Translations under genes and position numbers: made by a program | The notes under the pieces: model-generated | What the model was told of the DNA's origin: nothing | What the model saw: only the letters and a program-made list of their open reading frames with translations | Database searches by the model: none | Origin: Aquabacter sp. L1I39 | Lineage (GTDB): Bacteria; Pseudomonadota; Alphaproteobacteria; Rhizobiales; Xanthobacteraceae | Reading direction: 5' to 3' | DNA: 64,000 nucleotides | Assembly: GCF_017742835.1 (NCBI RefSeq) | Contig: NZ_CP072392.1 | Location: 1,079,388-1,143,387 of the forward strand | Part shown: in pieces, positions 40,663-49,529 of the stretch | Layout: the number at the start of each line of letters is the position of its first letter | How positions within the stretch are numbered: position 1 is the stretch's first letter

Positions 40663-41520
40663 TCACGTCCTGCTGGCGGGTGGACCGCGCCGCGCCGAAT
40701 GCGCGGCCGGCGGTGTCACCAAGGCGGCCATCCGGGCCTCCAGGGCCTGGGCTTCTTTCAGAAGGGCGGTGCCCAACACGTCCTGGCGCGCAGCATCCAG
40801 CCGGCTTTCGATGGCCGCGATGGACAGCGCAGCCACGGGCGCGCCCGTGTCGTCCCGCACCACCGAACCGATGCCCCAGGAGCCGGGAAAGATGGCCCCG
40901 CGATTGACGCAAAAGCCTCGTTCCCGCGCCTCGACGATGCCGGCGTCAAGGTGCGCCCGGGTCAGGTTGGGATAGCGGGCAAAGCAGGCCGCGCCGTGCG
41001 TGGCGATGATGAACGCGATCTCGTCATCGGGCAGTGCGGCGAGAATCGCCAGATTGCCCGCCCCCACCAGCAGAGGATGCCGGTCCCCGGCGGAAAGGAC
41101 ATGGGAGCGAATGGGGTAGCTGCCTTCCTGGCGGTGCACGCAGACCCCGTGCGTCCCGTTGCGCAAGGTCAGGAAGGCATTGTCTCCCGAGCCCTGCGCC
41201 AGGGCCACGAGCCCCTCCACCGCCATGGCATGAATGCCGAACCGCTCGCCCGCCAGGGTTCCCAGCACATAGCAGGCGGGACCAAGCAGATAGCGGCGCG
41301 TCTCCATGTCCTGCTCCACCAGGCCGGTGCGCATCAAGGCGAGCAGCAGGCGCCGGGCGGTGGGCTGCTTGAGGCCGCTATCGGCGACCACGTCGCGCAG
41401 ACTGGCCCCGTTTGAGCGATAGCGCGCCAGCAGCAGCAGCAGCGCCGTCGCGCGCTCGACGCTCTGCGCGCCGGCCGCATCATCTGTGCTTTCCCGATCT
41501 GCCTCGGCAAGAGGCTTCAT
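40663..41520 (-). CDS. IclR-family transcriptional regulator
   Basis: A 285-residue IclR protein with an N-terminal winged helix (QSVERATALLLLLARYR, ASLRDVVADSGLKQPTARRLLLAL) and a C-terminal GAF-like effector domain (GRPLL-type region HPLLVGAGNLAILAAL, ARERGFCVNRGAIFPGSWGIG). It probably controls the PCC gene behind it and the divergent SDR gene. A perfect palindrome sits 8 bp upstream of its start codon, consistent with autorepression. The effector is unknown. Confidence 0.92.
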   Translation of the reverse strand: MKPLAEADRESTDDAAGAQSVERATALLLLLARYRSNGASLRDVVADSGLKQPTARRLLLALMRTGLVEQDMETRRYLLGPACYVLGTLAGERFGIHAMAVEGLVALAQGSGDNAFLTLRNGTHGVCVHRQEGSYPIRSHVLSAGDRHPLLVGAGNLAILAALPDDEIAFIIATHGAACFARYPNLTRAHLDAGIVEARERGFCVNRGAIFPGSWGIGSVVRDDTGAPVAALSIAAIESRLDAARQDVLGTALLKEAQALEARMAALVTPPAAHSARRGPPASRT

Positions 41521-41527
41521 ATCTTAA

Positions 41528-41544
41528 ACTCCATAATATGGAGT
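41528..41544. promoter_or_regulatory. IclR-type operator palindrome
   Basis: ACTCCATA-a-TATGGAGT is a perfect 8-bp inverted repeat around one base, lying in the 194-bp divergent region between iclR (starts 41520) and the SDR gene (41715). Its size and AT-rich centre fit IclR-family operators. Assignment by position is inference. Confidence 0.6.
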
Positions 41545-41714
41545 CATACCCGCGAACACGGAAGTGGATCAATTCTTTTGTTTTCAGGGCTTCACACCAC
41601 AAACCCACCAGCCTCCGGCGATCATTGCCCACCCACATCGCCAGTGATATGGACCAAGCCAAGCGCAAAAAGCACATGCGGCCAGCCTCAGGCGCGTCGC
41701 AGCAAGGGAGGCCA

Positions 41715-42542
41715 ATGCCCATGACCGATACCGCCACCCCACGCCAGCGTTTCGCAGGCCGCACCGTCATCGTCTTCGGCGCCGGCTCCTCGGGCGAGGG
41801 CTGGAGCAATGGCAAGGCGGCGGCGGTGGCCTATGCGCGCGAAGGGGCAGCCGTGGCCTGCATCGACCTGAATGCCGCAGCGGCCGAGGAAACCGCCGGC
41901 ATCATCGCCAGCGAGGGGGGCAAGGCGGAAGCGATCACGGCGGACGTCACCGACACCGCCTCCGTTACCCGGGCGGTCGAGGCCGCCACGGCGCGTCTGG
42001 GCGCCATCGACGTGCTGCACAACAATGTGGGCGTGACCCATATGGGCGGGCCGGCGGAGTTGAGCGAGCGGGATTTCGAGGCGTCGGTGGCGCTCAATCT
42101 CGGCTCCGTCTACCGCACCTGCAAGGCGGTGCTGCCGGGCATGGCGGAGCGCAGGACGGGAGTGATCATCAACATCTCCTCCATCGCCTCCATCCGCTGG
42201 ACCGGCTATCCCTATTTCGCCTATTGCGCCACCAAGGCAGCGGTGAACCAGGCCACCGTCGCCATCGCCATGCAATATGCCCGGCAAGGCATCCGGGCCA
42301 ATTGCGTGGTGCCCGGCGCGGTGGATACTCCCCTCATCTATAAGCAGATCGCCGGGCAATATGCTTCCACCGCCGAGATGGTGGAAAAGCGCGCGGCCAT
42401 GATCCCCATGGGGTGGATGGGCAATGCCTGGGACATTGCGAACGCCGCCTTGTTCCTGGCCTCGGACGAGGCGCGCTTCATCACCGGCGTCTGCCTGCCG
42501 GTGGACGGCGGGCAGAGCTGCCAGATGGTTGCGCCCGCCTGA
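41715..42542 (+). CDS. Short-chain dehydrogenase/reductase (SDR)
   Basis: A 275-residue classical SDR. The cofactor motif reads VFGAGSSGEGWSNGKAAA (an unusual, longer glycine-rich loop), with NNVG (HNNVGVTHMG), the catalytic Ser in NISSIASIRW and YCATK (YxxxK). CIDLNAAAAEE suggests NAD preference. AAGGGAGGCCA precedes the ATG at 41715; an ATG two codons later is possible. It is divergent from IclR and likely its target. Confidence 0.9.
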   Translation: MPMTDTATPRQRFAGRTVIVFGAGSSGEGWSNGKAAAVAYAREGAAVACIDLNAAAAEETAGIIASEGGKAEAITADVTDTASVTRAVEAATARLGAIDVLHNNVGVTHMGGPAELSERDFEASVALNLGSVYRTCKAVLPGMAERRTGVIINISSIASIRWTGYPYFAYCATKAAVNQATVAIAMQYARQGIRANCVVPGAVDTPLIYKQIAGQYASTAEMVEKRAAMIPMGWMGNAWDIANAALFLASDEARFITGVCLPVDGGQSCQMVAPA

Positions 42543-42700
42543 ACCCGCAAGCTAGTCCAGGGTGGGCACATCGGGGTTGAACGCGCCGACCGCCCTCGCG
42601 CATAATTCAACCAGAGCGTTAATTTTGGGGTGCGCGAGCCGTCCCCGTGTGCGTACGCGGTGCGTTTCAATGGCAGCAGATTGCGCAGAGGACATGCCCC

Positions 42701-43813
42701 TTGCATGACCATCGACCTCAAGATTACCTATCTTTAATAGACGCCATCTACGAGGCTTCTGTTCTTCCTATTTACTGGCCAAAAGTGATTTCTCACCTTT
42801 GCACGATTACTGGATGCTGGGGCGGCGCGCTGATAACCATAGACAGCGCGAGAAATATGCGCTGGATGGCGACACCCCCCTATGAGCCGGTCCTTCAACT
42901 GGCGTCCGACCAGCGCATGCAGGAACGCAACGTTCGCCCGGCCCGCTCCCTCGCCCGCATGCATGCAGGGTGGCTCTCGGACCTGGATGTCTTCACCCCC
43001 GAAGAGCATGCCGACGATCCCATCTATAACGAACTCCTGCGGCCTCACGGCATCGGCTGGACGGCGGGATCGGTCATCCTCCTGCCCACGGGCGAGATGC
43101 TTGTCTTCGACCTCAACCGAGCCCTGGACGCCTCCCCGTTCGAACGCGCGACGCTCGATCGGCTGGACGGCCTGCGCCCGCATATGGCGCGCGCCGCGCT
43201 GATTTCCGCCCAGCTTGGCCTCCAGCGGGAGCGGGACCGGGTGAATACCCTTGCGGCCCTTGGCATTCCCGCCGCCTCGCTCGGGAGAGGCGGGCGCATC
43301 CTGGCCGCCAATGACCTGCTCCAGCAAAGGACAGACGTGTTCACCACCGGCGGCTCGGACCGCTTCGTCCTGCGCGATCCGGCGGCCAATGCCCTGCTGC
43401 ATGCCGGGCTGGACGAGGTCTCGCAGCCTACGCCGTCCGGCGTCAGGTCGTTGCCGATCCGCGCGACAGAGGAGCGGCCCGCTTATATCGCCAATCTCAT
43501 TCCCATCCGCCGCGAGGCGCACGACCTCTTCCCGAGCGGAACCGCGCTTTTGACCCTGACGCCGGTGGAGGCGCCGGAGGTGCCCACGCGGCGCCTGCTG
43601 CACGGCCTGTTCGACCTGACACCCGCCGAAGCCAAGGTGGCGCAGGCGCTGATGGAAGGCCTGACCATCGAGGACACCGCGCAGCGGCTCGGGATCGCGG
43701 CGGCGACCATTCGCACGCACATGAAGCGCATCTTCTCAAAGACCGGAACCAGCCGTCAGGCCGAGCTGGTGCTCTTGCTGCTGGGAACGACCCCACACCT
43801 CGATCCGCGCTGA
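42701..43813 (+). CDS. LuxR-type helix-turn-helix transcriptional regulator
   Basis: A regulator of about 370 residues with a C-terminal LuxR/GerE DNA-binding domain (LTPAEAKVAQALMEGLTIEDTAQRLGIAAATIRTHMKRIFSKT). The N-terminal half (LIDAIYEASVLPIYWPKVISHL) is an alpha-helical sensor region found in many orphan proteobacterial LuxR proteins and is not an acyl-homoserine-lactone pocket. The start is unclear: TTG at 42701 has AGAGGA 8 bp upstream and fits the family N-terminus; GTG at 42647 is the longest alternative. No ATG lies in between in this frame. Targets unknown. Confidence 0.85.
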   Translation: MHDHRPQDYLSLIDAIYEASVLPIYWPKVISHLCTITGCWGGALITIDSARNMRWMATPPYEPVLQLASDQRMQERNVRPARSLARMHAGWLSDLDVFTPEEHADDPIYNELLRPHGIGWTAGSVILLPTGEMLVFDLNRALDASPFERATLDRLDGLRPHMARAALISAQLGLQRERDRVNTLAALGIPAASLGRGGRILAANDLLQQRTDVFTTGGSDRFVLRDPAANALLHAGLDEVSQPTPSGVRSLPIRATEERPAYIANLIPIRREAHDLFPSGTALLTLTPVEAPEVPTRRLLHGLFDLTPAEAKVAQALMEGLTIEDTAQRLGIAAATIRTHMKRIFSKTGTSRQAELVLLLLGTTPHLDPR

Positions 43814-43868
43814 CACGGCGCCGCTGAACGGGACGCGGGCGCCCCGTGCCCGGCCCCCACCAAGAGAG

Positions 43869-44438
43869 TCAGTCAACCAAAGAGGGCTTGCGCGCCTCTG
43901 CGGGTGCCGGGGCAGGCTTGGCGAATTCCACCTGAAGGATGTCGTTGAAGCGGTTGAACGCCCCGCACAGCGCAGTGCGCCAAGTCAGCTCCACGATCTG
44001 GCCCTCATCGAAATGGACCTTCAGGCGCTCGAAGATCTCGTCGCGGGTGCGGCTCCAATTGTTGGTGACCGCGATGGCATATTCCACCACCAGCTTGTCC
44101 ACCGCATCGAGCTCGGGATGGTCCTGGTAGTCTAGGAGGCGCTGCGCCCCTTCGGGCGAAATGCCCTGCACGGCGAGCTTAGGCGTGTGATGGGAGACGC
44201 AATAGTCGCACTGGTTCAGCAGCGACACCGTGACGATGGCCAGTTCCAGGTAGCGCTTCGACAACACGCCTTCGTCCGCCAGCGCGGTGAGCTGGCGCCA
44301 GGTGTGCTCGAAGATGGGCAGCCGGTGGGCCATCACGCCCGCCTGATCGGCGAAGTCGCCGTAAGTCTCCATCTTGTCCCAAAGCGGGTGGAGCGCCTCG
44401 GGCAGGTCTGAGCGGCCCTTGAGGGTGATACGCGACAT
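43869..44438 (-). CDS. Carboxymuconolactone decarboxylase (AhpD-like) family protein
   Basis: A 189-residue helical CMD/AhpD-fold protein with the redox motif QCDYCVSHH (CxxC plus His), typical of AhpD-like alkylhydroperoxidase/thiol-disulfide members rather than true decarboxylases. ALCGAFNRFNDILQVEF near the C-terminus is a common peroxidase-related signature. The ATG at 44438 is chosen because GGAGGAGGCACCC precedes it; an ATG 7 codons upstream lacks that. A role in peroxide or organic radical detoxification is inferred from family only. Confidence 0.88.
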   Translation of the reverse strand: MSRITLKGRSDLPEALHPLWDKMETYGDFADQAGVMAHRLPIFEHTWRQLTALADEGVLSKRYLELAIVTVSLLNQCDYCVSHHTPKLAVQGISPEGAQRLLDYQDHPELDAVDKLVVEYAIAVTNNWSRTRDEIFERLKVHFDEGQIVELTWRTALCGAFNRFNDILQVEFAKPAPAPAEARKPSLVD

Positions 44439-44519
44439 GGGTGCCTCCTCCGTCGGCATGCGTTGAAGCCATATGGCACCCTTGCGGCGTCCCGGCTAGA
44501 GGGCGTTTTCACAGCCAGA

Positions 44520-45419
44520 TCAGGGCTTTTGGCCGGTCTCCGTCGCAATCCCGAGCACGTCGGCGAGGAGGCGATTGGGAAAACGACGCTTGGTCACGAT
44601 GGCATAGAAGCGTTCCGAGACCTCCGGGATGCGGCAATGCTCAACCAGGATGCCCGCCTGCAATTCGTCACGCACCACGATGGGCGGCACCAGGGTCACG
44701 CCTTCCCGCTCGCGCGCCAGAAGGCGCAGCATGGCCATGTCGTCCACCTCGGCGACGATGGTGGGCCGGATGCCGGCCAGTTCCACCACGCGGTCGAAGG
44801 CGACCCGAATCTCGCTGTCGAGGCTTGGCAGCAAGACGGGCTCGGTCTTCAGGTCCTGAGGAAAGCGAAACGCCCGCTTTGTCCGGCGGGGCCGGCCCAC
44901 CAAGCTGACGGGTTGCTCGTCGAGCAGGTGATTGCGGAAAGGGGAGCGCGCATCGCGCGGCGCGGCGCTGTTGGCCAGCACCACGTCGAGGGCATGGGCC
45001 TCCAGTTGTGCCAGAAGATCCCGGATATTGCCGGAACGCACGATCAGTTCCACATCGGAGCGCCCCACCAGCGGGCGCAGGAATTCGAGTTGGAAGTTAC
45101 GCGACAAGGTGGTGAGCGCGCCCACCCGCAGCACCGGCCGGCTGGCCACAGGCCGACCGCGCAGCGTGCTCATCAGCTCGTCGCCCGCCTTGAAGACCGT
45201 GTCCGCATAATCGAGCGCGATCTGCCCGGCCTCGGTGAGCACCAGCTTGCGGCCCACCCGCTCGAACAGGGCATGGCCCATCTGGTGCTCCAGCTTCTGG
45301 ATCTGCACGGAGAGGGCCGATTGGGAGAGGTGCAGGTCCTCGGCGGCGCGGGTGAGGCTGCCGGCATGGGCCACGGCCCAGAAATAACGGAGATGGTTGA
45401 AGTTGAGGTCGCGCATCAT
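44520..45419 (-). CDS. LysR-family regulator divergent from dabBA
   Basis: A 299-residue LTTR similar in layout to NhaR (LNFNHLRYFWAVAHAGSLTRAAEDLHLSQSALSVQIQKLE). DNA-binding domain at residues 1-65, effector domain beyond 95. NhaR controls a Na+/H+ antiporter in E. coli, but here the gene is divergent by 100 bp from dabB-dabA, so control of inorganic carbon uptake is the best guess. The intergenic gap holds a T-N11-A inverted repeat and further half-sites. Confidence 0.92.
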   Translation of the reverse strand: MMRDLNFNHLRYFWAVAHAGSLTRAAEDLHLSQSALSVQIQKLEHQMGHALFERVGRKLVLTEAGQIALDYADTVFKAGDELMSTLRGRPVASRPVLRVGALTTLSRNFQLEFLRPLVGRSDVELIVRSGNIRDLLAQLEAHALDVVLANSAAPRDARSPFRNHLLDEQPVSLVGRPRRTKRAFRFPQDLKTEPVLLPSLDSEIRVAFDRVVELAGIRPTIVAEVDDMAMLRLLAREREGVTLVPPIVVRDELQAGILVEHCRIPEVSERFYAIVTKRRFPNRLLADVLGIATETGQKP

Positions 45420-45420
45420 T

Positions 45421-45439
45421 CTATAAAATCGAACGATAG
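45421..45439. promoter_or_regulatory. LysR-box in the lysR-dabB divergent region
   Basis: CTAT-N11-ATAG lies 2 bp upstream of the lysR start codon. A second related element, CGAT-ct-ATCG at 45462-45471, carries CTATCG, the inverse of CGATAG at 45434-45439. Together these look like the recognition and activation sites of a LysR protein for the dab operon. Confidence 0.6.
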
Positions 45440-45522
45440 AAGAGAAACAATGAATTTTTATCGATCTATCGCTGCGCCTAGGAGTGGGGGCAACTCAACC
45501 TCACCTCGAAGGGGAAGCGTCC

Positions 45523-47094
45523 TTGCCCGCCCACCTCCTGCCCTTGCTGGCCCCCGTTCCGCTGCTGCTGGCCGCTGCCGTCAGCTTCAAGGACGCGGCG
45601 CCGCGTCCCAAATTCGGTCCAGCGCTCGCCGAGGCCGCCGCGCTCATGGCCCTGGCCACCGCCCTCGCCGCGCTGGTGCTGCTGGTTCAGGGGGGGAGCA
45701 GCGCGAGCCCGCTGCTGGGCCTCGCGGTCGGTGGCTTCGGCATCGGCTTGTCCGCCCGGGTTGACGCGGTCTCCATCGCCATGCTGGTGCTCGTCACCTT
45801 CATCGGCTGGGTGGTGGTGCGCTATGCCCGGACCTATCTGGATGGTGAGGCGCGCCAAGGCCCGTTCACCGGGTGGCTCTGCCTGACGTTGGCGGCGGTT
45901 CTGCTTCTGGTGAGCGCGGGCAACCTCGCCCAGTTGGTCGGCGCCTTCATCGCCACCAGCCTGTTCCTGCACCGTCTGCTGCTCTTCTATCCGGATCGCC
46001 CCGGCGCCCGGCGGGCGGCGCGCAAGAAGTTCATCACCGCGCGGCTCAGCGATGCCGCGCTCATCGGCGCGGCGCTCCTGCTGGCGGCGGCCTATGGCAG
46101 CACGGACATCGGCGTCATCCTGGAGCGGGCACGGCTCGGAGAAGGCGGCGGGCTTGCAGTGGCCGCCGCGAGCCTGCTAGCCGCTGCCGCGCTCTTAAAG
46201 TCGGCGCAGTTCCCCACCCATGGCTGGCTCGTGGAGGTGATGGAAGCGCCAACGCCGGTGTCGGCCCTGCTCCATGCGGGCGTCATCAATGCCGGCGGCC
46301 TCCTGCTCATCCGCTTCGCCGATGTCCTGCTGCTGGCCCCGAGCGTGCTGGCGGTGCTGGTGATGGTGGGCGGCTTCACCGCCCTCTTCGGCAGCCTCGT
46401 CATGTTGACCCAGCCGGCGGTGAAGACCTCGCTCGCCTGGTCCACCATCGCCCAAATGGGCTTCATGATCCTGCAATGCGGCCTCGCGCTCTTCCCGCTG
46501 GCGCTGCTGCACATCCTCGCCCACTCCCTCTACAAGGCGCACTCCTTCCTCGCCTCCGGCGGGGCGGTGGAGCGGGTGGCGGCGATCCGGCGGCCGGGCC
46601 CGGTAGCGGTGCCCAATGCGGCGGCGGTGGGACGGGCGTTCCTGGCGGGCCTGAGCATCTATGTGCTGGTGGGTCTCGGCTTCGGCCTCGTCCACAAGTC
46701 GCCCCAGGCCATCGCACTCGGCGCTATCCTGATCTTCGGCGTCGCCTACATGCTGGCGCAGGGCTTTGCCGATGCGGCGCCCTGGGCGCTCACCCGGCGC
46801 ACGGCGGCCTATGCGCTGGCCACCTCCGCCGCCTATTTCGCCCTTCAACTGGTGGCGGTGGATCTCACCTTGGGCCTCCTACCGCCCGCGCCGGCCCCGG
46901 GGGCGCTGGAATGGGGCCTCATGGCGCTCGCGGTCACCAGTTTCGGCCTCGTGGCGGTGGTGCAGGCCATGTTCCCGCTCTGGGCCTACCACCCGGCGGC
47001 GGCGGGCCTGCGGGTCCACCTCTCCAACGGCTTCTACGCCAATGCGGTGTTCGACCGCCTGTTGGGCGGCTGGTCCACCCGCAACGCATCCTGA
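45523..47094 (+). CDS. dabB: DabB, proton-antiporter-like subunit of the inorganic carbon pump
   Basis: A 523-residue membrane protein of the NADH-ubiquinone oxidoreductase chain 5/Mrp antiporter family with about 13 helices. Key segments are [19 protein letters not shown] and [17 protein letters not shown], with the conserved Lys, His and Glu residues of proton channels. Next to DabA it is identified as the cation-coupled half of the DAB dissolved-inorganic-carbon accumulator rather than a complex I subunit; no other nuo genes are near. The TTG at 45523 is preferred because AGGGGAAG lies 5 bp upstream; a GTG at 45484 has no properly spaced ribosome site. Confidence 0.9.
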   Translation: MPAHLLPLLAPVPLLLAAAVSFKDAAPRPKFGPALAEAAALMALATALAALVLLVQGGSSASPLLGLAVGGFGIGLSARVDAVSIAMLVLVTFIGWVVVRYARTYLDGEARQGPFTGWLCLTLAAVLLLVSAGNLAQLVGAFIATSLFLHRLLLFYPDRPGARRAARKKFITARLSDAALIGAALLLAAAYGSTDIGVILERARLGEGGGLAVAAASLLAAAALLKSAQFPTHGWLVEVMEAPTPVSALLHAGVINAGGLLLIRFADVLLLAPSVLAVLVMVGGFTALFGSLVMLTQPAVKTSLAWSTIAQMGFMILQCGLALFPLALLHILAHSLYKAHSFLASGGAVERVAAIRRPGPVAVPNAAAVGRAFLAGLSIYVLVGLGFGLVHKSPQAIALGAILIFGVAYMLAQGFADAAPWALTRRTAAYALATSAAYFALQLVAVDLTLGLLPPAPAPGALEWGLMALAVTSFGLVAVVQAMFPLWAYHPAAAGLRVHLSNGFYANAVFDRLLGGWSTRNAS

Positions 47095-47123
47095 CCCGGC
47101 CGGCGCCTAGAAGGAGACACCAG

Positions 47124-49502
47124 ATGTTCCACGCTCCGCTTCCCAAGCCCGTTGATCTCGGTCCCATCGCCGATGCGGTGGCACGCGCCTCGGCGGCCAT
47201 CCCGCCTGCCTTTCCCCTGAATGCGACGGTGGCGGTCAATCCCTTCCTCGGTCAGGCCGGCGAGCCCTTGCCCATGGCGGCGGCGCGGCTGGCGCGGGTG
47301 GCCGGCATCGCCCTCACGCTGCCGCGCACCTGGTATGGGCGCAAGATCGCGGACGGCGCCCTCACCGACGCCGACCTCCAGGCCGCGTGGGCCAATGCCC
47401 CGGCGCAGAACCGGCCAGCGGACCTTGCGGCGCTGAAGGAGGCGGCCAGCCGTGATGCGCCAGCGCCCAAGGCGCTCCCAACCCTGGCGGATCTTGCGGC
47501 CGAGGTGTCCCGCCGCGACTGGCCGGCCCTCATCGCCGACCGGTTCGGCACCTGGGCCGGCGCCTATTTCGACGAGGGGCAAGCCATCTGGACCGGCCCC
47601 CGCGGCACGGGCGCCTACAAGGCCTGGCGGTCGGTGGCCATGCACGACCTGACGCCGGAGATCGCTGGCCTTCCCGGCTTTGCGCTGCACGTCTCCCGGG
47701 CCCCTGAGGACGCCATCGCCGCCATCGCGCGGGTGGCCAACCGGCTCGGGCTGAGCGCAGAGGCGGCCGAGACCTATTTCCACCAGATGCTCATAACCTT
47801 GGGCGGCTGGGCCCAGCATGGGCGCTATCTGTCCTGGCAGGCGGAGCGGGAGGGCAGGACCGACGGCACGCTGACTGACCTCCTCGCCATCCGGCTGGTG
47901 TTCGAGGAAGCGCTATTCGTGCGCTTCGGCGCGCAGGTTGCCGAGCGGTGGGAGCAGGTTCGGGCGGCCCATGCGGCGCCGCTCGCGCCCAACGGTGACC
48001 AGATCCTGGACACCATCCTCCAGGAGGCGGCGGAACGGGCCGCCCAAAGGGCGCTCGCGGCCACATTGGCACAGCCGGCCAAGGCAAGCCCCGCGGGACG
48101 GCCCGCCCTTCAGGCCGCCTTCTGCATCGACGTGCGCTCGGAGGTGTTCCGGCGGGCGCTGGAGAGCCTCGATCCGGGCATTTGCACCTCGGGCTTTGCC
48201 GGCTTCTTCGGCCTGCGGGCAGCGCACCGTCGGTTCGGCTCGGACACGGCCGAATGGCGGCTGCCGGCGCTCCTTGCACCCACATTGTGGTCCTGCACGG
48301 GAGAGGCGGGCGCTCCTGCGGAAAAGACCAGCAGGATCAAAGCGCGGGCGAAGCGGGCCTGGGGCCGGTTCAAGCTTGCCGCCGTCTCCTCCTTCGCCTT
48401 CGTAGAGGCGACCGGGCCGCTTTATGCGGGCAAGCTCGCCAAGGATGCCCTGGCGTTGAACTCCAAGGCGGCGACCGAAGAGCCTGCCCCCCGCCTCTCG
48501 CCGGCCCTTGATCTGCGGGCCCGGATCCAAGCGGCGGAAGCCGTGCTCAAGGCCATGTCGCTGACCTCCAATTTCGCGCCCATCGTCCTGCTGGCGGGTC
48601 ATGGGGCCAGCGTCGCCAACAATCCCCATGCCAGCGCCCTGCAATGCGGCGCCTGCGGGGGCTATTCCGGTGATGTGAATGCCCGCCTCCTGGCGCAGCT
48701 TCTGAACGATCCACAGGTTCGGATCGGGCTCGCGCCCGGGATAGAGATCCCGGCGGATACCCTCTTCTTGGCAGCGCTCCACGACACCACCACCGACGGC
48801 GTGACCCTCTATGCGGAGGACCAGCCCTCGCTGTCCCATGCGCGGCAGCTGGAGCAGGCGAAGGCTTGGCTGGAGGCGGCCGGCCAGTTGGCGAGGACCG
48901 AGCGCGCCCTGCGCCTGCCACAGGCACGGGATGGCGCGGACCTACCCCAGCGCAGCCGGGACTGGGCGCAGACCCGGCCCGAATGGGGCCTTGCGGGCTG
49001 CTCCGCGTTCATCGCCGCGCCGCGCGCCCGCACCGCGGGCAAGAGCCTGGAGGGCCGGGCCTTCCTGCACGATTATGACTGGCGGGCGGACGCGGGCTTC
49101 GGCACGCTGGAGCTGATCCTCACCGCCCCCGTGGTGGTGGCGAGTTGGATCTCCCTGCAATATTACGGCTCGACGGTCGCCCCCCAGGTGTTCGGCGGCG
49201 GCAACAAGCTCCTGCACAACGTCACCGGCGGCATGGGCGTGGTGGAGGGCAATGGCGGCCTCCTGCGCACCGGCCTGCCCTGGCAATCGGTGCATGATGG
49301 CATTGACTATGTGCACGAGCCGCTCCGGCTCGCCGTGTGCATTGAGGCACCGCGGGAGGCCATTGCCGATGTGCTCGCGCGTCATGCCGGCGTGCGAGAC
49401 CTGTTCGACAATGGCTGGCTGTCCCTCTTCGCGCTGGATGAGGCGGGCCGCATGGCTTGGCGCTATGCGGGGGGACTGGGCTGGACGGCATCCGAGACGT
49501 GA
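47124..49502 (+). CDS. dabA: DabA (DUF2309), carbonic-anhydrase-like subunit of the inorganic carbon pump
   Basis: A 792-residue peripheral membrane protein of the DUF2309/DabA family. The beta-carbonic-anhydrase-like zinc site is complete: FCIDVRSE (Cys334, Asp336), LAGHGASV (His493) and LQCGACGG (Cys508); the spacings match those I recall for Halothiobacillus DabA (C351, D353, H524, C539). With DabB it is proposed to hydrate CO2 to bicarbonate vectorially, using a cation gradient. AAGGAGACACCAG precedes the ATG, 29 bp after dabB. The N-terminal [12 protein letters not shown] is a family hallmark. In this window it complements the hydrogenase as an autotrophy function. Confidence 0.95.
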   Translation: MFHAPLPKPVDLGPIADAVARASAAIPPAFPLNATVAVNPFLGQAGEPLPMAAARLARVAGIALTLPRTWYGRKIADGALTDADLQAAWANAPAQNRPADLAALKEAASRDAPAPKALPTLADLAAEVSRRDWPALIADRFGTWAGAYFDEGQAIWTGPRGTGAYKAWRSVAMHDLTPEIAGLPGFALHVSRAPEDAIAAIARVANRLGLSAEAAETYFHQMLITLGGWAQHGRYLSWQAEREGRTDGTLTDLLAIRLVFEEALFVRFGAQVAERWEQVRAAHAAPLAPNGDQILDTILQEAAERAAQRALAATLAQPAKASPAGRPALQAAFCIDVRSEVFRRALESLDPGICTSGFAGFFGLRAAHRRFGSDTAEWRLPALLAPTLWSCTGEAGAPAEKTSRIKARAKRAWGRFKLAAVSSFAFVEATGPLYAGKLAKDALALNSKAATEEPAPRLSPALDLRARIQAAEAVLKAMSLTSNFAPIVLLAGHGASVANNPHASALQCGACGGYSGDVNARLLAQLLNDPQVRIGLAPGIEIPADTLFLAALHDTTTDGVTLYAEDQPSLSHARQLEQAKAWLEAAGQLARTERALRLPQARDGADLPQRSRDWAQTRPEWGLAGCSAFIAAPRARTAGKSLEGRAFLHDYDWRADAGFGTLELILTAPVVVASWISLQYYGSTVAPQVFGGGNKLLHNVTGGMGVVEGNGGLLRTGLPWQSVHDGIDYVHEPLRLAVCIEAPREAIADVLARHAGVRDLFDNGWLSLFALDEAGRMAWRYAGGLGWTASET

Positions 49503-49529
49503 CACTCGCGGTTCGGCCATGTGTCGCGA

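Noticed and set aside
45523..47094. Reading the DabB gene as a complex I NuoL or Mrp antiporter subunit
   Set aside because: No nuo or mrp neighbours, and it is directly followed by a DUF2309 gene with a complete DabA zinc site; the DAB assignment explains both.
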